Below are positions 22,628 through 34,146 of a stretch of DNA of 64,000 nucleotides, piece by piece (the first letter of the stretch is position 1; every line of letters begins with the position of its first letter). Both the position numbers and the translations under genes were made by a program. The DNA is from Wurfbainia villosa (lineage: Eukaryota; Streptophyta; Magnoliopsida; Zingiberales; Zingiberaceae), in NCBI GenBank assembly GCA_025175895.1, contig CM046007.1:28849913-28913912 (forward strand), read 5' to 3'. Below the pieces are notes generated by a model that saw only the letters and a list, made by a program, of their open reading frames with translations, did not search any database and was not told the origin of the DNA.

Positions 22628-23086
22628 TGATGAACAGGCATTTATCGTGGTACCATTTCAAATTAATTATCGAACCCCCTCTACACTAATATAGCATAGT
22701 GAATGACCCGAATCATTTCCCAACGAGTGTAAACGATAGAACAGTAAACTTAGGATTTCTAATTATTGCTTTGGGTTTTCTATTGAAGATGGGGGTTTGG
22801 ATTTTTAGCTCTAACCTACAATTGCAAGGTAATTAAAACTCTAAACTAACATGCAACAACTAAATCAAATAATACAGGAAGTAAATCAACAAAACTGAAA
22901 GAGGAAATAGATGATCTAATCAACCCAAGATAGGCCCGGTGAATGAACAAGTTCCTCCGGCTAAGTCCAATGAAGCTCGATCGAGACTCCACAAACGACA
23001 GTGGATGTGGGATGGTGCAAACTCCTGTATCCAGTAGTTTGATAAATGCTCCGAACTCTCATGGATCCGGTTGAGCTCGAAGAAGT

Positions 23087-24576
23087 TGTTAGGACCTCTG
23101 AGGCCACTAGAGGGGGGGTGAATAGCATCGTCGTCGTTTGTCGATAGATTTTGTTTGCGATCGTGCTTGCTACAAGATGTGTTATACGTAGAGGAATATA
23201 TATATATAACAAAAATAAATACACACAAGTACAATCACAATCACAACACCGAATATAATGTGATTCGGAACCGAATGGTTCCTACTCTACGGATTGAGCT
23301 TGTAAGAGCCCTAGCGATGCCAATCACACACCACTACTCAAATAACTCCTTCTCAGAACAATCCGGAGGTGGAGAAACCTCGTACAATGTATACAATAGT
23401 AATACAATAAGAATACAAGAAAATACAATGGAATGAAAGTAAAGAAAACTTTACAAAGAGCTTTGGATTGCTTGATCTTTGATTGCCTTGTACTAGTCTT
23501 GAAGGACTGGAAAGCACCAACTATTCCCATTCAAATCGCCCAAGAGAACCATAGAAAAAACCTCCTCCATGAGCTGCTTTTATAACTTGCATTCGGGCTG
23601 ATTTTTGCCTAGCAGTCGACTGATCGGGACCATCAGTCGACTGACCCTGTAGCCATTATCTTACAACGACATGAGCCACGTCGGATAAGTCTAACGGATA
23701 GACCATCAGTCGACTGATCATACCCATCAGTCGACTGATGGATCAATCAGTCGAGTGTTTAGGATGATCACTTTCGGCCAGGAGAGCTTTCACGTGCTCG
23801 AAAGCGACGTGATCGGTGATCTCGGATCGATCATTGCTAAAACCATCGATTGGCGCCTAATCTTGCGATCATTGCAAGACCAATTCCAACAGTTGAACTC
23901 TGATCGACTCACATCAGTCGACTGATACACCTCAAACATGAGGTTTTATCCCAAGTATGGTGCCCCCATACTTGCTAGACCACCCTTAGCCTAGACCTAA
24001 GCCTTCTAGCCACCTCCGTCAGCCTCACGCCTATCGGATCCCTCCAAGTCATCCATGACTTGTTCATCCATACGCTAGCCTTCAGGTGCTTCCATCGACT
24101 TTGTCATGCTAAGTTGATCTATACCACCAAGGCACATTGGACTTATGCTGCCAAGACTCCGCTTGGACTTTACGCCGCCAACTATTGGACTTATGCTGTC
24201 AAGACTCCACCCTTGGACTTTATGCCGCTAATATTCCCCTTGGACTTTTCAGTTGCCAAGACTCAAGCTTGTACTTTCCCTTGCCAACCCATGTTGGAAT
24301 TTCCATGCCAAGACCCATGCTTGAACTTTCCCTTGCTAAGACACATGCTTGGACTTTCCATGCTAAGACTCAAGCTTGGACTTCCCATGCCAAGTACACA
24401 AGACTTGGACTTTTCCCATGACAATGGTCAAACCATCGTCAAACATCAATTATGACCTGGGTCGATTGCATCAACAATCTCACCAGCACATGTCAGACAT
24501 CAATGTCAAACATCAAAACACTACTTGAGTCAAACTCGAGTCTGGTCAATCGTGACATGGGCCGATTGCACCAATA
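23087..24576 (-). repeat. E12 3' LTR
   Basis: On the - strand it starts TATTGGTGCAATCGGCCC (first T of TGTTGG changed) and ends GAGGTCCTAACA; 1490 bp. The AAGTCCAAG/CTTGGCA minisatellite is at about 24130-24420 and CAGTCGACTG palindromes at 23612-23736 and 23913. Confidence 0.9.
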
Positions 24577-24592
24577 ATCTCCCCCTTTTTGA
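24577..24592 (-). promoter_or_regulatory. E12 polypurine tract
   Basis: ATCAAAAAGGGGGAGAT on the - strand, directly before the 3' LTR. Confidence 0.85.
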
Positions 24593-25635
24593 TGTTTGAC
24601 AAAAACACCCCTGAGTTAGGCCCCTAACTCAAATTCCCTTACCAATTATTCTAATTTAGTAATTCCATACATTCTCCCCCTTTTTGACATACATAAAAAA
24701 GGTTCTCCCAAGGAGGTCAATGTCTCATATCCCAATGAGATCTTACAATCTCCCCCTTGGTCCAAAACACCTAGGAGGCCTTCACTCTTCCTAGTGATAA
24801 GTCTTATATCACTCAAGAGAGGCACTCCTATAAACTCTCCCAATTTCCAGATTGGGCATCTCAAATTCCCATTTCTCCCTCTCATGAGGAAAAATAACAT
24901 CCATCATCCCATGATGGATATCTCCTCCTAAAGGCTTGCTCCCCCTTGACCATTGCACCAATAATATCCTTGGGAAGTCCCTAAGCCTATAGGCATTCTA
25001 AACCATCAAAAATAAGATTAAAAGTTCAACATTGAACTTCCCCCCACCTTAAATTGTTACATCACCCTAACAACTCTCCTAATCCATATCCAATAGATTT
25101 TCACCCTTTCTAATGCTTTCCAAAGCATATCTAGGGTTAGGAGTGGTTAGGGAACCCTAACATCTGAAACATGGGCTAAACATCTTTGTTTACTCGAAAT
25201 CAGCTCTGGCAGTCGACTCTATCAGTCAACAGTCGACTGCCTTACCCATCAGTCAACTGCCATCAAGCGGCAGTCGACTGATAACTAAAAATTTTGATTT
25301 TTAATTATTAGAAATGAATTTCAGAAATACATAAGTAATTATACGTAACTTTAAAAATCATGAAACTTCATACGTAAAATTCTTATTACCAATAAAATGG
25401 GTGAAAAATATTGGAAAAAAAATTACCCATAAAATAGCAAAATTGACACAAAGTTCAAAAGTGAAGAAAAACTTCAATGTTTTAGCTTACTTTGTATCAA
25501 CTTTATCAATGGTGATTGCTATCAAAAGATAGACTTCACCAAGGTTTTCTAAAATGTTTTTAAAAACCTATATTGGATCATATTCTTTGAGCTTAATGTA
25601 CATGACTTGAACATAAGTTTTCCCAATGATCCATC
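24593..25635 (-). other. 3' non-coding region of E12, distal part
   Basis: No gene. It matches 36600-37708 of E14 and includes CTCCCCCTT-type purine tracts on the - strand, TTGGTGCAATGGTCAAGG near 24950, and CAGTCGACTG sites at 25230 and 25271. It continues beyond E13 at 41040-41800, which holds the CATCTCACAT/ATGTGAGATG stem (41111-41168). Confidence 0.75.
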
Positions 25636-26750
25636 TGTTGGATCGAGTGGATCACTAGAGGGGGGTGAATAGCGATAGAAACTTTTTCGTTCGAATTCGT
25701 TTCAAGACACAAGTGAACGCAGCAGAAGATAAATGCAAAATAAATGAGACAATAGAATTTTTACTTGGTTCATAGCCTTCGGCTACTACTCCAAGGCCCT
25801 AGTGGTCCTTGACCATGCACGGAGGGCAAAGCACTAACGAACTCCTCCTCGTTGGAGGTAGGAGTTAATCAAATACAAAAAACCACAAAAGCTTGAGGTA
25901 GAGGGACACTCCCCCTCTCCTCGTTATGATAAAAAGCTCCGAAACAATAATATGAAAGAGACAAGATAAATTAAACTTATACCGATGAATAAGAAATGAA
26001 AACTCAAGCTTAGATCGTCGGAGTAGTAGCACTTCGTTGTCGGAGAGTCGCAGCATTTGCTAAGGCTTTAGAGAACTTAGAATTGATGAAAAAACCCTAG
26101 GAGAGGCCCTCCTTTTATAGCCTTTGAGTCCCTTCTCGAGAGGATCTTCAACCAATTTGATTTGAGCACCAATTCCCTTGAAACGAGGTGATAAGGCTTG
26201 ACTCCTCGAAGCTAATCCTTGACCATCAGTCGACTGATGGCCATCATCAGTCGACTGATGGCAGCATCAATCGAGTGATGATCGCGGGTAGTTGACTGAT
26301 GGATGGTAGTCGAGTGCTCCAAGCTGACAATCGACTGATGCTAGCTGAAATCAAAAGTTAGCTTAACAAAAATATTATTTCGATGGCCACCGACCATCCG
26401 ATCTCGACCTAGACCATCCATGGGATGTCTTTGGTCAGATCTACGCTTAAGACCATCCCTGTAAGGAGGATACAACCTCACTTACGCTCACACACATGCG
26501 AGCTTACCTCGATACTTACTTTGTAGCTCTTGCTTCCAGCCTTTCACTCGATTCCTTCGACTCCCTCCAAAGTCACTCGAGTGTCGCCTGACCACCGCGG
26601 CTTCCTCTGGATGTCGCTAGCCTTCAGCTCCAGCTTTAATAATTTTTTGCACACTCGATTTAGCTCGTGAGATAACAATATGAGCTTAACTTTGTATCAT
26701 TTGCTATAATCAAAACTTTAGGTTCGACTTAGGTGCCTACTGCACCAACA
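25636..26750 (-). repeat. E13 3' LTR
   Basis: 1115 bp; - strand start TGTTGGTGCAGTAGGCACC, end CTCGATCCAACA. TATAAAAG at 26112-26119, and palindromes CATCAGTCGACTGATG at 26224-26239 and 26245-26260. A few percent different from the 5' LTR by eye. Confidence 0.93.
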
Positions 26751-26766
26751 ATCTTCCCCTTTTTTA
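26751..26766 (-). promoter_or_regulatory. E13 polypurine tract
   Basis: TAAAAAAGGGGAAGAT on the - strand directly before the LTR start. Confidence 0.8.
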
Positions 26767-27647
26767 CCTATGGCAAACCCACATACAAAGTTAAGGAAAT
26801 AATATGCATGAAGAATAATGATAAGCATGAGAATCAAAAATACTAAAGATTAAGTAGGAGCAGTAGAGATTTTCTTCCAAGTCTCCCCCTTGAGGAAACC
26901 TCCCCCTTGACCGAGGGTGAGTCTTGAAGGAAGATCTCAATCCTCCCCCTTGATGTTTGCTATTTTAGGAAGACTTTAAGTAATTAACAATTACTTAAAG
27001 TTGGACTTAGTAAAAAAAACTTAAGTTAAGAATACTTCTTAACTTGGCCCTTTCTCCCTTTAAAACAATTAAGTTGTTTTAAATAAATTTGCAAAAATTA
27101 AAGTTAAGTAAAAGAAAACATTTACTTAACTTTTGGCCATGATGAGAATAAGTATGAAGTCTTAAGTTAAGTTATAAAAAAAAATTGATCCCTTAACTTT
27201 GGCCTTTTTCTCCCCCTTTTGCCATATATCGAAAAGAGTTGGGGGGTTTTAAAAACGAAAGTATAGGTATTAAGTTTAAGTTTCAAGTCCAAGCATGTTC
27301 CATATTATTTTGAAAATAAAATACTGAAAATAAGCTCATCTATATAATGTTCAACTCTTATTTGACTTGATTGATATAAAGGATCAACAAGTCCTAGTCA
27401 GAGTCGGTCAATATATATGATTATACTCCGTGGTTCATGGCGATGCACTAGATCTACATCTAGAACTAGGAGTAAGGTCCTAACATCTTACGCCCATCTA
27501 CGTGGCTAAGTACACAAACACATTAGTCCTATGTGTTGTGAGATGTATTGGCTCCTTAAATCTATAGGTGCATGATATCTAAGGTATGTCCTATGCTAGT
27601 TCCATAAAAAATTAAAATAGTAATAAGAAAATATAATTTGTAAATTT
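26767..27647 (-). other. 3' untranslated region of E13
   Basis: No gene. Several AAGGGGGAG tracts, and a slightly imperfect copy of the conserved stem: CATCTTAC (27484-27491) with GTGAGATG (27538-27545). Confidence 0.7.
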
Positions 27648-30600
27648 CTATTCTACTACGTACATGCCCAATTTTCGTCTTAATAGACTGAATTCTGCTT
27701 TGGGTAAGAGTTTAGTAAATAGGTCTGCCAAGTTGGACTTCGATTCGACATATTCGAGTTGTGTAGCTCCGTTGGCCACATGTTCTCGAATGAAATGGTG
27801 TTTGACCTCTATATGTTTGGTCCTAGAGTGACATATTAGATTCTTAGTTAGGTTAATTGAGCTAATGTTATCTACGTGAATTTTAGTGTTTGTAAAGTCT
27901 AACTTAAAATCTCGGAGAGTGTGCTTCATCCAAAGAAGTTGAGTGACACACTCACCCATCGTGATGTATTCGGCTTCGGTGGTAGATAAGGTAATACAAT
28001 GTTGCTTCCTACTGCACCAACTCACTAGACTCGAGCCGAGAAGTTGACAACAACCACTCGTACTCTTTCTATCAAGCTTACTACCGGCATAGTCCGAGTC
28101 GAAGTAGCCGGTTAGTTCGAACTCGGTAGATCTAGGGTACCAAATACCGACATTAAGTGTACCCTTTAGATATCTAAGGATACGCTTGACTAGAGTTAGG
28201 TGAGACTCCTTGGCACGGGTTTGGAACCTTACGCACATACTTACTGCAAATAAGATATTAGGTCGGCTTGAAGTTAAGTAAAGGAGACTCCCTATCACAC
28301 TCCTATAATATTTTAAGTCAATTGAATTTCTGATTACATCTTCTTCTATATTTACATTCGTTTCCATTGGGGTATTAATAATTTTAGCGTCTTGCATTCC
28401 AAAGCGTTTAATTAATTCCCTAGTATATTTGCGTTGGTGTAGGTATATTCCATCTTTAGTTTGTTTAATTTGTAGACCTAAGAAGAAACTCAACTCACCT
28501 ACTAAATTCGTTTCAAATTCACTTTCCATAAGTGAAATGAATTCGTTTAGTAGGATCGAGTTGGTGGTTCCGAAGATAATATCGTCTACATAGATTTGAG
28601 CTATGAATATGTCTTTACCTACGGGTTTTACGAAAAGGGTTGGGTCAACTAAACCTTGGTTAAATCCTTTGGACTTAAGATATACCAAAAGCCTCTCGTA
28701 CCAAGCTCGAGGAGCTTATTTGAGTCCATAGAGAGCTTTCTTTAATCTAAGGACATGGTCGGGTTTATCTAGACTTTCGAAACCAGGTGGTTGGCTGATA
28801 TAAACTTCTTCCTTAATATATCCATTTAAGAATGTTGACTTTACATCCATTTGAAACAACTTAAATCCTCGATGTGCAGCATATGCTAATAACATTTGAA
28901 TGGATTCTAATCTAGCTACTGGGGCATAGGTCTCGTCGTAATCTAAACCTTCGACTTGACTAAACCCTTTAGCGACTAATCTAGCTTTATTTCTAACTAC
29001 TTCACCTTTATCATCAAGTTTATTTCTAAACACCCACCTTGTTCCAACAATTGTTTTATCTTTAGGCGGTCGTACTAATTCTCATACTTCGTTCCTAGTG
29101 AATTGAGCCAACTCTTCTTGTATTGCAATAATCCAATCGGGATCAAGAAGAGCTTGGTCGATAGTTTTGGGTTCAATTTTGGAAATCAAGGAGATATGAT
29201 TAAGGTTTCTATATGAGACTCTAGTTCAAACTCCTAGGCTTGGATCACCTATCACTTGGTCGATAGGATGATTCGTTTGAGTCCTAGTTTGATTTGGGTT
29301 AGAGTCACCTATCACTTGGTTGATAGGGTGACTAGTTTGAGTCCTAGTTTGATTTGGGTTAGAGTCACCTATCACTTAGTCTTGTGTACTAGACTTGATC
29401 TCCAGATCGGAGTTGAGTCTGGTATGAATCGGCTCGCTAATTGGAGTTGCCGGGGGTTTTGTAGGTTCGTGTCCTTCATCAAACACTACATTGATAGTCT
29501 CCTCGACTCTAAGGGTGTCATGGTTATATACTCTATAAGCTCTACTCATAGTCGAGTATCCTAGAAAGATTCTAGTCGAGGTTTTGGATGTAAATTTCCC
29601 TAGGTAATCCTTAGTGTTTAGGATATGTACCTTACACTCAAATACCCTAAAGTACTTGATGTTAAGTATTTTATCGTGATAAATCTCGTATGAGGTCTTA
29701 TGGTGCCTCTTTACCATAAGGATCCTATTTTGGACATAGAATGTCGTACTAACGACTTCAGCCTAAAACCTATCGGGTAGATTATACTTGTTTAACATTG
29801 TCCTAGAGGCTTCTTGTAGGGTTCTATTTTTACGTTCTACTAGGTCATTCTGTTGTGGGGTTCTAGGGCATGAGAACTCATGGTGGTATCCATTTAGGTT
29901 ACAGAATTTTGTAAACCTATGGTTCTCGAATTCACCATCATGATCACTCCTAAGTCTTTTGATTTTAAGGTTTTGTTGATTTTCTATTAGTTTAAATAGG
30001 TTGATTAATTGATCTAGGGTATCACTTTTGTGTTTGATGAACCTAACCCAAGTAAATCTAGAATAGTCGTTAATTATGACTAAGCAGAATTGACTCCCAT
30101 TAAGTGACTTAGCTCTGTGTGAATCAAATAGATCCATGTGTAGGAGCTCAAGAACACTTTTGGTTCGTTCTTGATTAGTTAGTTGATGTTGTGTCCTAGA
30201 TTGTTTACCTTGTTGACAAGTATTACATATTTTATTATTCAAATTGTTGAGGTTAGGCAAACCTCTGACTAAATCACTCTGACTCATCTTGTGGATGAGT
30301 CTTGGGTGTGAGTGACCGAGTCGTCGGTGCCACAACCACGATTCCTCTTGTCGTGTCATAAGACACTTGGTTGAGGAGTTAGTTAAATTAATAGTATAAA
30401 TATTGTTATTTCTGGTTCCCTTAAGAATTGTTTTAGAAGTTTCATTTGTATTAATTACACATTCATTTTCTAGAAATATGACCTTATAGTTATTATCACA
30501 CAATTGGCTTACACTAAGTAAATTATATTGAAAATTTTCTACCAATAAGACATTTTGAATAATAAAGTTAGAGTTGAGCTCAATATCACCTGATCCGATG

Positions 30601-30735
30601 ATTTTGAGCTTGTCGTTGTTTCCGAAGGCTACTGATCCTTGTCATTTGAATCGAAGCTTCAAAAACTTGAGTTAATCCCCGGTCATGTGTCGGGAGCAAC
30701 CACTATCCAACATCCATTGATCCTACACACAAGGT
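27648..30735 (-). pseudogene. pol: pol of E13 (protease, integrase, RT, RNase H)
   Basis: Read right to left: protease with DSGCSRHMTGD (DSG codons at 30699-30707); the pre-integrase HHCC region (WLWHRRLGH...CNTCQQGKQ); integrase core with DLFDSH, RSDHDGEFEN (usual G changed to D) and the PRTPQQN...ERKNRT block; a linker with a 20-aa tandem repeat (29245-29380); RT with the active site YVDDIIF; RNase H with STTEAEY and HVDNIS; C-terminus KLGMYVVE. The domain order is copia. Nonsense codons: TAA 30672-30674, TAG 29763-29765, TGA 29226-29228, TGA 29082-29084, TAA 28716-28718. At each one the sense codon in related copies is CAA, TGG or CGA, so all are C-to-T or G-to-A changes. No intact polyprotein is possible. 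Confidence 0.95.
29245..29380 (-). repeat. 60-bp coding tandem repeat in the pol linker of E13
   Basis: Units start at 29245, 29305 and 29365 (last partial). Each reads about 20 aa on the - strand around SHPIDQVIGDSNPNQTRTQ. E15 has about three units at the same place (52586-52740), while E16 has a single equivalent. Confidence 0.88.
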
Positions 30736-31293
30736 AGTTGGATCGGATATTGGAATTATTAAAGGTTGGTTGTAAATTATTAAACCTAAATCATCTCACC
30801 CATGTCTACATGATCAAGCATGTTGACCCTATATGTTCTTGTGAGATGACTTCCAATTTTACTTAATTTAGATTTAATGATTTAAACACTCGTCAACCTT
30901 GCATTAGATTCGGATTTGACCTAAAGCTCATCAAATCACCTTTTCAAGATCATGACTTCCAGGTCGTGGCGAGGCACAGAGGCCTTCTTTGATCGGAAAA
31001 ATGACCACTTCCTTAGACAAAGTCATTTTCAAGAAAATAGAGACTTGACTCACCTAAGACCACTTCCTCGTCTAACTAGTCTAGGATACGGTGAGGTAGC
31101 TTCAGCTAGTTCCACTCGGTCAAGTGCACCGAACTAGATACGCCTTAACTAGCTCGAATACACAAGACTTCGCTTTTCTAGCGTACTATCATCTCGCGGT
31201 GTTCTGGTACTATGTTACCAAGTATTGATGAGTTATAGTCCTATCTAACCATTCTAAAAAGAAAAAAAAATAAAGAACCTAAGCATGCAATTT
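30736..31293 (-). other. Non-coding gag-pol spacer of E13
   Basis: About 560 bp with stops in all frames between the gag stop (31294-31296) and the protease. It contains CATCTCAC (30792-30799) with GTGAGATG (30841-30848), and a block matching the spacers of E3, E5, E7 and E15 (about 30940-31260). Most plant copia elements have gag and pol in one frame, so this layout is unusual. A TTGTGTGTAG just before the protease looks like a 3' splice site, but no matching donor is evident. Confidence 0.7.
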
Positions 31294-32520
31294 TTAAGTT
31301 AAAGCACAAACAAGTTTTGTACTGGCTCCCCCTTGACCGTTGAATCGGTTCGGTCTCTCCACATAGTGGATTTGGTCCTTGGGAATCCAGTACTGGTTCG
31401 ATCCTAAGTTTGAAATCAAGGCGGTCTTAGGGACCCATGCTTGGACAGATTTTTTATGTCGACTTACAATCGACATATACGACTTGTTGGTCGTATTTGA
31501 GCTAAACCCTAGTCCGGCCTTGTTGTACATGGCCCTTTGCGATCCAAGTAGGAGGTCAAGTCCTTTGGATCCCAAGGTAAACCTTTCCAACGTGTTCCTA
31601 AGATCTTCGACTTGACTCTTCAAGAGTGAGTTCTCAACTTTGAGCTTTTCAACCCGAGTTGAGTCCTCCTCTCGAACTCGACTAGTCGAAGAGGTTAGGG
31701 AGACCTCGTGTTTGAGGAGTTTAACCTCCTCAACCAGGGTCTCGACCTTGGACTCGGACTTAGCTAATTTCCTAGTTAAGAATTTAATTGAACTATAAAG
31801 CATACTAATAAGGGATCGACTCACCTTGAGTGTATCTTTTGAACCGGATGTGGATCCATGGCTTATCTTGAATAGAGCTTCGCAGTCTAATTCGTCTTTG
31901 GTTTCATATTCGTGTTCCGGTTCTGACTCCATCTCTGATTCAACCAATTTAGCCATGAAGACGCGATCATCGTCTTCTTCCTCGGACGTTTCTTCCCACG
32001 TGGCGTTGAGTGCCTTCTTGTGTTTCAGTGTTTTTCTCTTGAGCTTCGGAAATTCAGACTTGATATGTCCAAACCTGTTGCATTCATAACACCTAACATT
32101 AGAACTTTTAGGCTTACCTTCGTTGGGTCGAGTGACGGTTCACTTTCAGCCCTTGACCATCTCCGAACTAGGTTGACTAGTTCGGCCTCCATTTCCGAGT
32201 CGACCTCTGAATCAGACTCATCTTCTTCCTCCTTCGGGGGTGGCTTGCTCGAGGTTTTCTTCTTTGAACCTGCAAAAAGTGCTATACCCTTCTCGGGTTC
32301 CGAGTTAGACTGCTCATGGAGTTCAAAATCGTAAAACAACTCATCTAATCTAAGTTTTGAAAGATCCTTGGAGACCTTGTAGGCATCGACCATATATGCC
32401 CACAAGGTAGTCCTAGGAAATGAGTTTAGTACATACCTAATAAGGTCGCGGTTTTCGACCCTTTGTCAGATTGTGTGTAGGTTGTTGACGATATCTTGAA
32501 CGTGAGCGTGAAGTTGAGTC
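31294..32520 (-). pseudogene. gag: gag of E13, C-terminal part
   Basis: Continues the gag interrupted by E14: the reading QEHETTTQLHAHVQDIVNN crosses the insertion in frame once a TSD copy is removed. It includes FPRTTLWAYMVDAYKVS, an acidic KEEEDESDSE stretch, a frame change at about 32110-32140, the zinc knuckle CYECNRFGHIKSEF (last Cys replaced by Phe; E15 keeps Cys), a long coiled coil, and the tail AWVPKTALISNLGSNQYWIPK, ending at 31294. A TGA at 32466-32468 also breaks the frame. Gag would form the particle and bind RNA through the knuckle. Confidence 0.9.
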
Positions 32521-34073
32521 TGTTGGTGCAATCGGCCCAGGTCACGATTGACCAGACTCGAGTTTGACTCGAGTGATGTTTTGATGTTTGACAAAGTGTC
32601 TTGGCATTGATGTTTGACATTAATGTCGGTTAATATGTTGGAGAGATTGTTGGAGCAATCGACCTGGGTCATGTTTGACCGGACTCGAGTTTGACTCAAG
32701 GAAAACCTTGATGGTTGACTGGGGTTGACCATGTGATTATGGGAAAGTCCAAGCATGGGTCTTGGCATTTGGTAAAGTCCAAGTCTTGAGTACTTGACAT
32801 GAAAAGTCCAAGTGGGACACTTGGCGCATGGAAAGTCCAAGTTATGGGTACTTGGCATTTGGGAAAGTCCAAGTCTTGAGTACTTGGCATGAGAAGTCTA
32901 AGCATGGGTCTTGGCAAATGAGAAGTCCAAGCATGGGTCTTGGCAAATGGAAAGTCCAAGCATGGGTCTTGGCATGGAAAGTCCAACATGGGTTGGCAAG
33001 GGAAAGTCCAAGCTTGAGTCTTGGCATTTGGGAAGTCCAAGGGGATTGATATTGGCAGCGTAAAGTCCAAGCAGAGTCTTGGCGGCGTAAGTCCAATGTG
33101 CCTTGGCGGTGTAGACACCGTTAGCATGACATAGCCGAGGGAAGCACCTGGAGGCTAGCGCGATGGATGAACAAGTCATGGATGACTTGGAGGGATCCGA
33201 GAGGCGTGAGGCTGATGGAGGTGGCTAGAAGGCTTAGGTCTAGGCTAAGGGTGGTCTAGCAAGTATGGGGGCACCATACTTGGGTTAAAGCCTCATCTTT
33301 CGGGCATTATGGCGGCTTGATGCCGTGAGTCGACTTGAGTTCGTTTGAGAGCCAAAATCGCTATGGCGATCATCGCTCATTGGAGCGCGATTGATCGGCC
33401 GATCAGCAGCCGATCGCAAGGACGGCATAATGATCGATTGATCGCGAGCAGAATGCTCGTAGCCGGATCGGGCGATCGACTCTGCGGGCAATGATCGGCC
33501 AATGTTGGCAGTCGACTGCCAAGAGATCCGTTGGAGTTTTTCCAGCGTGGATCGATCCGTTGTCTCACGACAACAGAGGCAGCTCAGAAGGAGGGTTTTT
33601 GCAGCGATTTTCTTGGGCGAAATTGAAGAGGAAAGTTGGTGCTTTCCAGTTCTTCAAAGCTAGTTCAAGGCAATCAAAGTTCAAGCAATCTAAAGGTAAT
33701 TGTAAAGTAGTTTTCTTTACTTGCATTGTATTTCATTATTGTAATTGCTTGTATTTGTATCTTATTGTTGTAAGATTACTTGTAAGGGGTTTCTCCACCC
33801 TTGACTTGTGTCAAGAAGGAGTTTTATTGGTTAGTGGTGTTTGTGACATCGCTAGGGTTCGTACGAACCCAATCCGTGGAGTAGGAACCGGTTCGGTTCT
33901 GAACCATGTTATATGCTCTTGTTGTGATTTGTGTTGTGTCCATTTCGTTATTGCTTTTATTATTATATATATTCCGCTGCGCTAACGAAATTGTAGACAC
34001 GATCACGATTGAATTCCATCGACGTACGGTAAACGCTATTCACCCCCCCTCTAGCGCCGTCAAATCTCCAACA
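32521..34073 (+). repeat. E14 5' LTR
   Basis: Starts TGTTGGTGCAATCGGCCC and ends CAAATCTCCAACA; 1553 bp. The minisatellite of AAGTCCAAG/CTTGGCA units covers about 32745-33110. Bases 33300-33560 are GATCG-rich and strongly different from the same part of the 3' LTR, although the flanks are near-identical. One exact CAGTCGACTG lies at 33511. Confidence 0.93.
32745..33110 (+). repeat. Minisatellite of hairpin units in the E14 5' LTR
   Basis: About twelve degenerate units of 25-40 bp with AAGTCCAAG...CTTGGCA. Matching arrays occur at 37965-38315, 663-887, 24130-24420 (-) and 44625-44895 (-). Confidence 0.85.
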
Positions 34074-34075
34074 AG

Positions 34076-34097
34076 TGGTATCAGAGCCCAGGGCTCT
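34076..34097 (+). promoter_or_regulatory. E14 primer-binding site with palindrome
   Basis: TGGTATCAGAGC two bases after the LTR. AGAGCCC (34083-34089), A, GGGCTCT (34091-34097) is a perfect 7-bp inverted repeat overlapping the PBS. In E12 the stem is AGAGCG/CGCTCT, so both arms have changed together. Confidence 0.9.
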
Positions 34098-34146
34098 TCT
34101 ACGGACTAATCGCCAGGAGCTAGGACAAAGAAGCTAGAGGGTGAAG

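Noticed and set aside
34076..34090. Possible tRNA gene fragments at TGGTATCAGAGC sites
   Set aside because: Only the short complement of the tRNA 3' end is present next to LTR ends; these are primer-binding sites.
34141..34146. GTG at 34141 as gag start of E14
   Set aside because: A plant element would use ATG; the ATG at 34147 aligns with the E12 gag start.
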